In this document: positions 1 to 10,029 of the stretch, one piece after another
Layout of the letters: each line of letters opens with the position of its first letter
Numbering within the stretch: position 1 is the stretch's first letter
DNA from: Brienomyrus brachyistius
Lineage: Eukaryota; Chordata; Actinopteri; Osteoglossiformes; Mormyridae
DNA length: 64,000 bases
Direction of reading: 5' to 3'
Assembly: GCF_023856365.1 (NCBI RefSeq)
Contig: NC_064548.1
Span: 496,001-560,000 of the forward strand
Notes under the pieces: model-generated
The model's input: only the letters and a program-made list of their open reading frames with translations
Told to the model about the DNA's origin: nothing
The model's database searches: none
Position numbers and translations under genes: made by a program

Positions 1-80
1 TCAGATTTTTACCGGACTTGTAAGTGTCTTTCGTTTATAGTATGCCTCTTGAGAAAAGAATATTACTATGACTTTACTTA

Positions 81-306
81 GGGGGCAGCGTGTGGCTCAG
101 TGGGCTAAGCCTGTGTCCTTGTAATCAGAAGGTCGCAGGTTCGAACCCAGTCCTTGAGCAAGCCCCTTAACCCCCAGCTCCCTGGGCGCCGCTACAGGTG
201 GCAACCCTTTGCAGACAACTTCCTCTATGAAAAAAAAAGAGGAAGTTGTGGGAGACGTAAAGACAATTTCCCTACAGGGATCAATAAATAAATCTATTAT
301 TATTAT
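81..306 (+). repeat. tRNA-derived SINE
   Basis: A tRNA-like head carries a pol III A box (TGGCTCAGTGG, 93-103) and a B box (GGTTCGAACCC, 138-148). The body ends in a LINE-like tail (TCCCTACAGGGATCAATAA) followed by a short TTA microsatellite. A second member of the same family lies at 53901-54150, sharing the B box, the 'AGCTCCCT' body segment and the CCACAGGGATTAATAAA tail. The family name is not known to me. It ends about 370 bases upstream of the Helitron ORF. Confidence 0.85.
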
Positions 307-674
307 AGTATCTGATGAACCTTTCAATGTGGTTTTACTAGTTTGTGTTTGTTGTTTGTTTGTGTCTCAGGTAAAATAATCTTACTCCAAAACTGCTACA
401 ATATAAAGCAACAACACACAGCAGTACAGTTTATGGAGGCAGCCATGTTTGTTCCCTGATGTAGTAGCAGTGACGGGTGATTGTCAATTGGAATTTCGAA
501 TTGGAGAGAGAAAAGAACGCACCATAATTTGGCTGTGGGGGAGCAGTGTTTAGGGGCGGTACCTTGCTGGTCAGTGATTCAAAGCAAAACTGTTTCAATT
601 TAAAAGTGCGCATCCCTCACCATTAGCATGTATAAGAATGTCATGGTATCAGAGCAAAGTAAAGTTGCAAACAA
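307..674. other. Upstream flank / possible 5' leader of the Helitron
   Basis: No ORF of substance. A plausible splice donor (CTCAG|GTAAAA) lies at 370/371, and a strong acceptor with a long pyrimidine tract ends at 716, immediately before an ATG. A 5' leader intron of roughly 371-716 is therefore possible; this is an inference from splice-site shape only. The 5' end of the Helitron must lie in or before this stretch, but I could not place it. Confidence 0.3.
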
Positions 675-716
675 ATGTACCTTGTGTTTTTCTTTTTTCG
701 CCCTGTTTGTCTGCAG

Positions 717-3700
717 ATGCCTCGCACCAAGGCGTCCCGACGTTCAGCAGCAGCAAAGAAAAGGCTGATGGACCGGAACGTTGTGGCTAAGACTCATGAC
801 GGGGTTATGCCATTTCCCCCCTCCCGGAATACCAAAATGGCTCTGACCGTGACTAATCTGACTAGCCACAACCAACAGACTGATTCCGCTGCTGCTGCCG
901 TCCATGTCGTGGCTAAGACTCATGACAGGGTTATGCCATTTCCCTCCTCCTGGAATAACAAAATGGCTATGACTGTGACTGCTTCGACAAGCCACGACCA
1001 ACAACCTGACCAGGCCACACAGCCACGGCCTGTGTCTGTCATGGCTATGACTGATGACGGGGTTACGCCTTATCCCCCCTCTCGGAATTCCAAAAAGCTC
1101 CCGACTGTGACTTTCCCAACGAGCCATGACCACCGGGTTCCCACCCTGGGTGCCATTTGTACGACAGATGACGAGTTGTTTGTGCCTTCTCTTTACAAAG
1201 ACAAGGCTTCGACTGACGAGGTGCAGCCACCTCATAAAAGAAAGGCTGCAACTATGAGACCATCCAAAAAACTATGCAAACGACCATCCAATAAATGCAA
1301 ACGACCATCCAGTACAGCACTGCAAGTGCCCGTTCAATTGCCCATTCCATTGTCCATTCAACTTTCCATTCAATTCTCAAAACGCTTGTCAAAACCCTTG
1401 TCAAAACGCTTGTCAAAACCCTTGTCAAAGTCTGAATCAAAACTTACCCTTGATCAACAACAGCATGTGAACTGTATAACTACATCTGTATCTACTGATT
1501 TTCCTCAGGCATGTACAGTGAGAGGATCCTTCCACCAAGGACACCCACGATTTGGAGTCAACAGTAACAAGCAGTGTGTTGCTAATAGTTTGATTGCTAC
1601 ACTAATGTGTAAAGTAAAGAACATCTTAAGCTGGTCAGTCACCGACATTGATCAAGTGCTGCTGAATGGAGATGACCTCTACAGTGCCATGAGAGACGCT
1701 GGGAGAATTCAAGATGCTTCTGGGTATCTGTTTGTTAGAGATCTACCAACAGAGTACACATTGAATGGTCATAAATTTCAAATAAACTACCACGATGACA
1801 TGTTTGTTGGCTTGTTTGGTGTAACTGAATATGGAGATATGGGTGACATTCTCATGTCAGTTGATCAAGCGGTAAGAGCAGCATTCTCACAGTATGATGC
1901 GTGTCTTTTTAGTCTTAAAGTAAATACATGTGCCATCATTAAGCAAGGGTCATGGTATGTGGTGATGGACTCGCATTCCCGACAAGGAGATGGAGCAAGC
2001 AATGCATCAGGAAGAAGTATATTGGTGTACCACTCTACCATAGAGTCTTTGCTAGACCATGTGAATACCCTAGGACTGTCCTTAGAAGCAATAGGGGAGC
2101 AGTTTGAGATTACAGCTGTGACTGTGACCAGTTCAAGCATCCTTCAACAGCATCCAGATGGTAACTCCTCAGCTGACCAGTTTCCAAGCACGTCAGAGAC
2201 CCGGTGTGATGTGGTAAGGCCAAATGTGACAGATGATGTGCAACATGAGGATGATGTCCACACCAGCAATGAAGGTGATGTTGTTTTTATCAGTGAGCTA
2301 TGCAGTGAGCAGTTTATCTTCTGTCCTTTGACAACACGACAGCAAAGAAGCCTATCCTGTAAGCTAGGTGTGGTGTACATTGATCATGGTCATGTAAACA
2401 TAGCTGCAGAGTTTCCAATGGGTGCTCCCTGCAGAACGGTGCCGATCACTGGTGATGGTAACTGCTTTTTCAGATCTCTGGCTTTTGCTATTACTGGAAG
2501 TGAGAAAGAACACAGGAAAATTAGGCGTGCTATTGTTTCTCACATACTAAGAAATGAATCCAGGTATGTTGCTTGTCTTAGACTTGGTCACTCTTCTGTA
2601 AGTGAGTATGTGGACACATCCCGAATGAAATATGTTGGTACTTGGGCTTCTGAGGTAGAGATTCAAGCTGCCGCTGATCTGCTTGGTGTGCATATTTTCA
2701 CATATTCTGATAACAAATGGTTGAAATACTCCACATGTCTTGGTTCTCATACTGATCAGACAGGTATATACCTGAAACATTGCAATGAGTCACATTATGA
2801 GGCTGTAACTTGTGTGACCAGGCGTGATGCTGAGGGTTGTGCCACAGGATGTTCTCAAATTCAAAACACACCATCAGAGAGTGCATCAAATCGTCGAAAA
2901 CTGGAACGAGAAAAAAGACGGTATGAAGTAAGTACGGCATACAAGGAGGAACAACTTGAGAGAAGCATGAAGCGCTATCGTGAGGATGAAGTGTACAGAG
3001 AGCATGTGAAACAGTCAAGTATAAGTAAGTACGCAACAGACATGGGGCACCGCAAACATGTACAGCAGTCAAGTGTAACTAAGTATGCCACAGACACTGA
3101 ACATCGGCAACGTGTGCAGCAGTCAAGTGTGACTAAGTATGCCACAGACACTGAACACAGGCAACGTGTGCAGCAGTCAAGTGTGACTAAGTATGTGACA
3201 GACACTGAACATCGGCAACGTGTGCAGCAGTCAAGTGTGACTAAGTATGCCACAGACACTGAACACAAGCAACGTGTTAAGCAGTCAAGTGTTGATAGAT
3301 ACAAAACAAATAGCTCTTTTGCTGCTTCAGTAAAAAGGAGAAATATTGAGACACGGATGAAAAAGAAGGATAAAAGAAAAGATATTGAGTATGTGACTGA
3401 ACAGTTCAAAGAGAAAATAAATAGAGGACCTGAATACATTTGCTCAGTCTGTCATCGAATGTTGTTTAAGCACCAAGTTGTGATATGCAGAAAAGGTGAA
3501 TATTTGAGAAAATCACAGGCAGTTGCAGTACTGGCATCGCAGTGCATCACTGATACATACTTGCACAAATGTATAGATACTTGTTCTGACAATTGTAGAA
3601 ATTTGATTGGCCCTACAGGTTCATTGTGGATTTGTCACACATGTCATAGAAAGATTCTTGATGGAAAAATGCCAGGAGAGAGTGTCATAAACTGTCTATC

Positions 3701-6700
3701 TGTAGACCCAATACCTGCTGAGTTGAAGTGTCTAAATTCTTTGGAACAGCATCTGATTAGTATACATATTCCTTTCATGAGAATTGTGTCTTTGCCAAAA
3801 GGTGGGCAAAATGGTGTTCATGGCCCTGTGACTTGTGTCCCGTCTAGCATTCCAAATGTAGCTCAAGCTTTACCAAGAGTGAACGATGATGACCTTATGA
3901 TTCGTGTGAAGTTGAAGCGCAAGTTAACTTACAAAGGGCATTACAAATTTGAATTTGTGCATCCAGAAAAAGTAAAGAAGGCTTTAATGTATCTTACAGA
4001 GAATAACAAATTTTACACAAATGTGCAGTTCAATGATGACTGGATTAATCCATTACAGAAAACTGAAGACGTACCTCCTGATGTAAGTAACATACATGCA
4101 GATGAAGAGCATACTGAACATAACATGGAGGATGAGGACATGGATGAAACTTTGCATGATAGACAACAACATGGCATGTACATGGATACGTGTCTTCAAC
4201 CTGTAGACATAGCACAAGAGATCCTAGATCAGCACTTTAATGGAATTATGTCTATGGCACCCGCAGAAGGAAACAATCCAGTGAGGCTTTTGACTGATGA
4301 ATCTAATGAGGCTAAATGTTTTCCAGTCCTTTTCCCAAAAGGCACAGGCACATTTCATGAGAGAAGGAAGGAAAAACTAACATTGTGTAGGTATTTAAAT
4401 ACAAGAATCCTTAATGCCGATGGACGGTTTGCAAAAAACTTAGACTATATTTTTTATGGGCAATATTTATCTGAGCTTCAGCAAGTTGTCTCAAATGTAT
4501 CTATTGCTGTAAGAAAAGGCTATGATTCATGGGATAAGTGTCCTGTCACATCAGAAACCTTGACAGACAAGGACTCTCTACAAAGGATGTTCAATTTTGA
4601 TGAAGGTTACAAATTTCTGCGACCCATCAGAGGCACCCCTGTTTTTTGGCAAAGTGTCCAGAAAGATTTGTTTGCGATGGTAAGACAGCTTGGTATTCCA
4701 ACATGGTTTTGCTCCTTTTCCTCTGCTGATTTACGCTGGACAGAACTGATGACTGCAATCTTCAAACAAGATGGCATAGATGCATCAAGTGCTGAGCTCG
4801 GCTGGTCAGAAAGATGTGCACTGTTGAAAAACAACCCTGTGACAGCTGCCAGAATGTTTGACTATCGATTCCACTGCTTCCTGAAAGATGTGATCATGTC
4901 AGAAGCACAGCCCATTGGCAGAATAGTTGATTACTTCTACCGAGTAGAATTTCAGCAACGAGGATCACCTCACACTCACTGTTTGTTTTGGGTGGAAGAT
5001 GCACCTAAGGTTGGTAAAGATGATGAAGATGAAATATCAGCTTTCATTGATCAGTATGTCACATGCGAAATGCCAGATGATGATGATGAAATGTATGAAA
5101 TTGTATGTAGCGTACAGCAACATAGTAAGCGGCACTCAAAAACATGCAAGAAAAAGGGTAAAACTTGTAGATTCAATTTCCCACGTCCTCCAAGCAACAA
5201 AACATTTGTGTCATCATGCAAACTTGGAAATGGTGAGACAGACGGACAGCCCCTGAAAAAAGAAGTAGCAGAGGCCATTATGAAAACAGTGAAGGACGCT
5301 GTACTAAATCCTGACATGAACTTTGACTCTGTTGATTCTTTATTTGGTACAATTGGCATAAATCAGGAAATATTTGAAGCTGCATACTCAAGAATCACAA
5401 AGAAAACTACTATTGTTCTTAAGAGGAGACCATGTGATGTTTGGCTGAACCAATATAACAGAGACCTTTTACGCTGTTGGAATGCAAACATGGACATTCA
5501 GTTTGTGGTTGATGCATATTCATGTATTGTGTACATCATTTCCTACATTTCCAAAGCTGAGAGAGAGATGGGACTGCTACTGGCAAATGCCCAAAAAGAG
5601 GCCACCCAGCAAGGTAACCTTGATGCAAAAGAAGCTCTTCGGCAACTTGGCAGTGTTTTCTTGCACAATCGTGAAGTTTCAGCTCAGGAAAGTGTTTATC
5701 GCTTGACTAACATGAGGTTGAAAGAGGGATCACGAAAGGTGCAATTTATCCCAACCGGACAGCATGTGGTGAAAATGAGCCTTCCACTGAACGTGATACG
5801 GAAGAAAGCTGAGTGTGAGAATGAGGATGATCAGGGTATTTGGATGAATAGTATCACTGATCGATATAAAGCCAGACCAAAAACAGAGGAGTTTACAGGA
5901 ATGTGCTTGGCAAGGTTTGCATCTGAGTACAGAATATTATCTAAATCTCAGAGTTCATGCAATGGAAGTGTTGAGCTGGACAGAAAACTAGGATTTATGA
6001 AGAAAAGGACACGCAGTGATGCAGCTGTTGTTCGGTATGTTCGCTTTTCACCCACAAAGGACCCTGAAAAATATTACCACAGCATTTTGCAACTTTTTCT
6101 ACCGCATTATATGGACGGCCAGCTGAAACCATCTAGTTTTAGCAGTTACCAGGAATTCTATGAAACTGGGTTTGTGAGGTTTTCTGATGATGAATTGCAT
6201 TCAGTGAAACTGGTTGTAGACTCAAATATGGCAACGTTTGAAAAGGAATCAAAAGCAATAGAGAAAGCTGAGGAAGACCTACAGTTGCATGGTGCGATGG
6301 AAGATGCTTGGTCAGAGATTTGTCCGGAGACTGAACGTGAACGGTTAGAGTGTCTTGCCAGCAAATCAAGTGCAACGCCAGAAATGAGAGAACAACGTGA
6401 TGAGATACCAGATTTGTTACCAAGACCTACTCGCCATATGTTCCAGGAGAATCCTTGTGGTATGTCCAGGCAGGAAGCATTGGCTTTGCTTCGCTCACTG
6501 AACAAGAAGCAGTCTGAGATCTTTTACAAAATACGAAGCTGGTGTTTACAGAAGACACGTGGTGAAAATGCAGAACCATTTCATGTCTTCATATCTGGAC
6601 CTGGAGGTGTGGGCAAGTCTGTCTTAATCAAAGCAATACATTATGAGGCATCTCGTATCTTGTCAAAGTTGTCAGATAACCCGGATGAGAGACATGTGTT

Positions 6701-8582
6701 ACTGACTGCTCCAACTGGGGTTAGTGCCTACAACATCAACGCAGCGACGATACACACCTGTTTCCACATTGCAACAGATGTAAAGCTCCCGTACGAACCA
6801 CTTGGAGATGAAAAAATAAATTCATTGAGAGCTGAACTGGGAAAGCTGCAGATATTAATTATCGATGAAATTTCAATGGTTGATCACAAACTGCTGTCAT
6901 ATATTCATGGGAGATTGAGACAAATCAAGCAAATTGGAGATTATTCTGCTTTTGGTAATGTCTCAATAGTTGCTGTTGGAGACTTCTACCAGCTTTCTCC
7001 TGTGAAAGGGAAACCTTTGTATACTGAGCCTAAAGGTGTCAATCTATGGCAGAATCATTTTGCTTCAGTGGAGCTGACGGACATCATGAGACAGAAAGAT
7101 ATGGACTTTGCACAGTTGCTGAATCGGCTAAGGAAACGCAAAAGGGGTGATTCGATGCTAGAGGAAGACATTACTATGCTAAAACAATGTATGACAGGCC
7201 AAGGACAAGAAAGTACTGCTCTTCATATTTATGCAACCAATGATCAAGTTGATCAGCATAACTATCACATGCTCCGCAAGATATGTGCAGACCCCGTCAT
7301 CATTCATGCTCAGGATTTTGAAAGGGTTGCTGGAACTAGTAGACTGCAGAGGAAAGATGGACATCATGCAAAAGTTAACAAGACATGTTTGGCAGAATCA
7401 CTTCATATTGGTGTCAATGCACGGGTAATGCTGCTGAAAAACATTGATGTTTCAGATGGCCTGGTAAATGGTGCATTCGGTACAGTCAGTGACGTGTGCT
7501 TTGATACTGATGAGGATTTTCCATCTGAAATATACGTAACATTTGACAATGAAGCAGCTGGAAAGGCACTCAGGGGAAAGAAGCTATGCCTAAAACCAGG
7601 GTTGGACAAAGCTACACAACTCAAACCGGAGGAAGAGAGAGTGACAAACAGTGGTGGGACACGACGTCAGTTTCCATTGAAGTTAGCTTGGGCTTGTACA
7701 GTGCACAAGGTACAAGGTCTGACGGTGGATAAGGCTGTTGTATCACTGAAGAAGATATTTGCAGCTGGACAGGCATATGTAGCATTAAGCCGTGTGTGTT
7801 CTCTTAAAGGCCTTATAATAGAAGACTTCAAGGAAAGTGTTATATATGCAAAACAGGACATTGAGAGTGCAATGCAAAGCATGCCTGCATTTATTGAACC
7901 TGTCATGGAAGTTCCATCATTATGTAAGATTCTACTGCATAATGTTGAAGGACTTTCATGTCACCTGGATGACCTAAACCAAGATAGAAGGTATATGGAA
8001 GCTGATATCATCTGTTTGACAGAGACATGGTTAAATTCAAAGGAAGTCACAGAAGACGTACAGCTGCCTGGATTTACATACCATGGGAAACCCAGACATC
8101 TGGCATATGATGGTAGTGATGCTCTCTTTGCTGAATTGAAGAAGCAGCAACATGGTGGTGTGGGTGTGTATTATAAAGAACATACCAACTGTACTGTGAC
8201 TGATGTGCAGTGCGTGAACATTGAGTGTGTGCAGTTCAGTGTGGGCCTACTAAGAACAACAGTCTTCGTAATATACAGACCACCCTCATATAATCTGGCA
8301 ATCTTTCAGAAAAACCTGATGCAGTTGATCACTCGGTTGGACAGTGTGGAAGGCGGGAAAATCATCATGGGCGACTTCAATGAAAATCTTCTGGCAGTAA
8401 GTACAATCGCTAATTTTATGGAAGAACATGGGTATACTCAACTTGTCGAAGAAGCAACCACTAGGAAAGGCACTTTGATTGATCATGTGTATGTGAAAGA
8501 CATCGTGACAAACAGCATCTCTGTTTCAGTAATGCCGACGTATTTTAGCCATCATGAATGTGTAGCACTACATTATCTCTAA
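717..8582 (+). CDS. Helitron polyprotein: C76-like protease, OTU, Rep (HUH), PIF1 helicase, APE endonuclease
   Basis: A rolling-circle transposase of about 2,620 aa without any internal stop. Residues are numbered from the upstream ATG at 675; I prefer the ATG at 717 because a pyrimidine tract and CAG acceptor end exactly there. In order: three ~40-aa N-terminal repeats (about 36-155); a domain like the herpesvirus UL36 (C76) cysteine protease, with Cys301 and Asp432-Ser-His434; an OTU domain (GDGNCFF 593-599, Cys597, His707); six 18-aa charged repeats (~771-875); Zn-binding Cys pairs (923/926, 987/990); the HUH motif His1433-Thr-His1435; Rep tyrosines 1620 and 1624 with Lys1627; a PIF1-like helicase with Walker A 1975-1982, Asp2064-Glu2065 and a YVALSR motif near 2370; and an APE-like endonuclease (Asn2423, Glu2450, GDFNE near 2567). 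The terminal motif is S-H-H instead of S-D-H. The full open frame suggests recent activity. Confidence 0.9.
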   Translation: MPRTKASRRSAAAKKRLMDRNVVAKTHDGVMPFPPSRNTKMALTVTNLTSHNQQTDSAAAAVHVVAKTHDRVMPFPSSWNNKMAMTVTASTSHDQQPDQATQPRPVSVMAMTDDGVTPYPPSRNSKKLPTVTFPTSHDHRVPTLGAICTTDDELFVPSLYKDKASTDEVQPPHKRKAATMRPSKKLCKRPSNKCKRPSSTALQVPVQLPIPLSIQLSIQFSKRLSKPLSKRLSKPLSKSESKLTLDQQQHVNCITTSVSTDFPQACTVRGSFHQGHPRFGVNSNKQCVANSLIATLMCKVKNILSWSVTDIDQVLLNGDDLYSAMRDAGRIQDASGYLFVRDLPTEYTLNGHKFQINYHDDMFVGLFGVTEYGDMGDILMSVDQAVRAAFSQYDACLFSLKVNTCAIIKQGSWYVVMDSHSRQGDGASNASGRSILVYHSTIESLLDHVNTLGLSLEAIGEQFEITAVTVTSSSILQQHPDGNSSADQFPSTSETRCDVVRPNVTDDVQHEDDVHTSNEGDVVFISELCSEQFIFCPLTTRQQRSLSCKLGVVYIDHGHVNIAAEFPMGAPCRTVPITGDGNCFFRSLAFAITGSEKEHRKIRRAIVSHILRNESRYVACLRLGHSSVSEYVDTSRMKYVGTWASEVEIQAAADLLGVHIFTYSDNKWLKYSTCLGSHTDQTGIYLKHCNESHYEAVTCVTRRDAEGCATGCSQIQNTPSESASNRRKLEREKRRYEVSTAYKEEQLERSMKRYREDEVYREHVKQSSISKYATDMGHRKHVQQSSVTKYATDTEHRQRVQQSSVTKYATDTEHRQRVQQSSVTKYVTDTEHRQRVQQSSVTKYATDTEHKQRVKQSSVDRYKTNSSFAASVKRRNIETRMKKKDKRKDIEYVTEQFKEKINRGPEYICSVCHRMLFKHQVVICRKGEYLRKSQAVAVLASQCITDTYLHKCIDTCSDNCRNLIGPTGSLWICHTCHRKILDGKMPGESVINCLSVDPIPAELKCLNSLEQHLISIHIPFMRIVSLPKGGQNGVHGPVTCVPSSIPNVAQALPRVNDDDLMIRVKLKRKLTYKGHYKFEFVHPEKVKKALMYLTENNKFYTNVQFNDDWINPLQKTEDVPPDVSNIHADEEHTEHNMEDEDMDETLHDRQQHGMYMDTCLQPVDIAQEILDQHFNGIMSMAPAEGNNPVRLLTDESNEAKCFPVLFPKGTGTFHERRKEKLTLCRYLNTRILNADGRFAKNLDYIFYGQYLSELQQVVSNVSIAVRKGYDSWDKCPVTSETLTDKDSLQRMFNFDEGYKFLRPIRGTPVFWQSVQKDLFAMVRQLGIPTWFCSFSSADLRWTELMTAIFKQDGIDASSAELGWSERCALLKNNPVTAARMFDYRFHCFLKDVIMSEAQPIGRIVDYFYRVEFQQRGSPHTHCLFWVEDAPKVGKDDEDEISAFIDQYVTCEMPDDDDEMYEIVCSVQQHSKRHSKTCKKKGKTCRFNFPRPPSNKTFVSSCKLGNGETDGQPLKKEVAEAIMKTVKDAVLNPDMNFDSVDSLFGTIGINQEIFEAAYSRITKKTTIVLKRRPCDVWLNQYNRDLLRCWNANMDIQFVVDAYSCIVYIISYISKAEREMGLLLANAQKEATQQGNLDAKEALRQLGSVFLHNREVSAQESVYRLTNMRLKEGSRKVQFIPTGQHVVKMSLPLNVIRKKAECENEDDQGIWMNSITDRYKARPKTEEFTGMCLARFASEYRILSKSQSSCNGSVELDRKLGFMKKRTRSDAAVVRYVRFSPTKDPEKYYHSILQLFLPHYMDGQLKPSSFSSYQEFYETGFVRFSDDELHSVKLVVDSNMATFEKESKAIEKAEEDLQLHGAMEDAWSEICPETERERLECLASKSSATPEMREQRDEIPDLLPRPTRHMFQENPCGMSRQEALALLRSLNKKQSEIFYKIRSWCLQKTRGENAEPFHVFISGPGGVGKSVLIKAIHYEASRILSKLSDNPDERHVLLTAPTGVSAYNINAATIHTCFHIATDVKLPYEPLGDEKINSLRAELGKLQILIIDEISMVDHKLLSYIHGRLRQIKQIGDYSAFGNVSIVAVGDFYQLSPVKGKPLYTEPKGVNLWQNHFASVELTDIMRQKDMDFAQLLNRLRKRKRGDSMLEEDITMLKQCMTGQGQESTALHIYATNDQVDQHNYHMLRKICADPVIIHAQDFERVAGTSRLQRKDGHHAKVNKTCLAESLHIGVNARVMLLKNIDVSDGLVNGAFGTVSDVCFDTDEDFPSEIYVTFDNEAAGKALRGKKLCLKPGLDKATQLKPEEERVTNSGGTRRQFPLKLAWACTVHKVQGLTVDKAVVSLKKIFAAGQAYVALSRVCSLKGLIIEDFKESVIYAKQDIESAMQSMPAFIEPVMEVPSLCKILLHNVEGLSCHLDDLNQDRRYMEADIICLTETWLNSKEVTEDVQLPGFTYHGKPRHLAYDGSDALFAELKKQQHGGVGVYYKEHTNCTVTDVQCVNIECVQFSVGLLRTTVFVIYRPPSYNLAIFQKNLMQLITRLDSVEGGKIIMGDFNENLLAVSTIANFMEEHGYTQLVEEATTRKGTLIDHVYVKDIVTNSISVSVMPTYFSHHECVALHYL
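780..1136 (+). repeat. Three in-frame ~125-bp repeats at the Helitron N-terminus
   Basis: Three diverged copies encode the pattern 'VVAKTHDGVMPFPPSRN...TVT...TSHDQQ', starting near residues 36, 79 and 122. They precede a short Lys/Ser/Pro-rich stretch with KPLSKRLSKPLSK. The copies differ at many positions, so this is an old in-frame expansion, probably a flexible basic leader. Confidence 0.75.
3001..3294 (+). repeat. 54-bp minisatellite coding an 18-aa charged repeat
   Basis: About five to six copies of a 54-bp unit encode 'KYATDTEHRQRVQQSSVT'. The central copies are almost identical at the DNA level, so the array has been homogenised more recently than the flanking coding sequence. It lies between the OTU domain and the Zn-binding region. 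Confidence 0.9.
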
Positions 8583-8649
8583 GAAACTGTATAAAAACAT
8601 TATCTGTAGGAAACTGCATAAAGAAACATAATACGTTTTGTGCTGGAGT

Positions 8650-9120
8650 GATAGTTTTCTGGAGGCGTGCGCCTCAGGGGGCTGGCACTGGGGCTGGCTC
8701 TTGGGAGGGTGCAACTTACCGTCAGGAGTTGGAAGTGCGGCTGGTGTTTAGGGGGCTAGCACTGCAGGTAGGGCTCATATCGGGCTTTGGGCGGCTAAAG
8801 CCGACCTTCAGGAGGCTGCCACTGTGCCTAGGGCTGGCAACACGCATGGGGGGGGCTGTGGTGGGCTTCATGGTGCTGGCACTGGGGCTAGGGCAGGGGA
8901 GGCTATAGGTTGGCCTGGGGGCTGACGCTGAGGATTGGGGTTGGGTGGGGTGCTTGGGTGACCACTACGTGTAGGGCTAAGCTTACAGGAGGGTCGCTGG
9001 GGCTGAGCTTCAGGAAGCAGGAGTTTGGGGCTAGGTGTGGGGGGGCAGGTATAGAGCAGCTGGCTCTGGGGCTCAGTGTGGGGACTAGGGCAAGATTAGC
9101 ACAGAGCAAGCAATGTGGGC
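8650..9120 (+). repeat. G-rich degenerate repeat region downstream of the Helitron ORF
   Basis: About 470 bases of irregular GGGGCTGGCACTGGGGCT-like units, strongly strand-asymmetric (G on the plus strand). It contains many GGG runs, so it could form G-quadruplexes. Short ORFs on both strands here are low-complexity by-products. It may be Helitron 3' sequence or a separate minisatellite. Confidence 0.6.
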
Positions 9121-9402
9121 TTTAAAAAGGGAGGCAATGTGCCCTGTCAAGTTGCTCAGAACAGCATTACAACAAAATTTTTTGATGTTATGAATTTTCC
9201 AAAAAAGAAAATGAATTTTACATGTGCTATGATTTAATTGACTTTTGTATTCATGAAATTTATTATTGTGTATTTAAAAATCTTCTGTTATGAGTCAGTA
9301 CAGTGCACTGAACCTCTTTACAAAGCACCACAGCATTTTGGAAAATGTAAATGTGTAGTTCTGTATATAAAATGGAATATATAATTACAATGAAATTAAT
9401 GT

Positions 9403-9556
9403 AAGTAAATGTACCATCAGATGTAGACACTATAGAACTAATGTCTTGCACTACAAAATGTGCTGAGAAGGCACAGAATGTCACTGAAACACCATGGAAG
9501 GCTTTGCTGAAAAAGAATAGTGAGAGGGCGAAGAGGCACAGACATCTATGGGCCAA
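9403..9556 (+). other. Exon-like coding fragment with a splice donor
   Basis: An open stretch of about 50 codons (VPSDVDTIELMSC... to ...RHRHLWAK) ends in a consensus donor (GCCAAG|GTAAGA). The next acceptor-like site (TTTTGTTTTACAG) ends at 9720. No family recognised. Helitrons capture host exons, which is one explanation; a decayed second transposon gene is another. Confidence 0.3.
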
Positions 9557-10029
9557 GGTAAGACTTCATACTGACATCTGTCTGTATAGTGTTGTACAGT
9601 ATAGTTTCACACTGTAAAACGAAATGTTAGACATACATACACTTTGACTGTATTGTGGCATTTTATATATGATGCAGTTTTTGGAGTAATGTGTATGTTT
9701 TGTATATTTTTGTTTTACAGCACTTCACACAGCTAAAATGAAGTAATGCTGAACAGTCATGCATGTGGATGAGCTAAGATCTAACTGGGAAAGCTGGCCA
9801 GTGTGTGAGGAATGTTCATCTAGGTACAGTGGATGTGCCACAACTAGGTGGGCAAAGCAAAGGTGCGTGAGTGACAGTCTCTCACTTAACATCTGTGTCT
9901 TAGTTAAGCTACCACAGTTTGCAATGTAACAGCTTATACATTAGCTAACTAAGCATTGTCAGAACTCTCTACTACATTGTTATAATCCATATTTCAACCT
10001 CCCTTTTCCTATTGATAACCTTAGGCCAC

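Larger units (their letters stand above)
371..8650 (+). mobile_element. Helitron (Helentron/Helitron2-type), body of an autonomous element
   Basis: The element is defined by its intact Rep-helicase-endonuclease ORF. The C-terminal APE-like endonuclease and the OTU domain are features of the Helentron/Helitron2 branch found in fish. These elements have inconspicuous ends and usually no long target duplication, and I could not locate either terminus, so the limits given are approximate. The downstream G-rich repeat (8650-9120) and exon-like pieces (to about 10.6 kb) may still be inside the element. Confidence 0.6.

Noticed and set aside
81..160. True tRNA gene
   Set aside because: A and B boxes are present, but there is no tRNA acceptor stem or anticodon arm, and a SINE body and tail follow.
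744..1235. 163-aa minus ORF opposite the Helitron N-terminus
   Set aside because: Antisense shadow of the three N-terminal repeats.
8558..9125. Gly/Leu-rich ORFs after the Helitron
   Set aside because: Low-complexity G-rich repeat; no codon structure.
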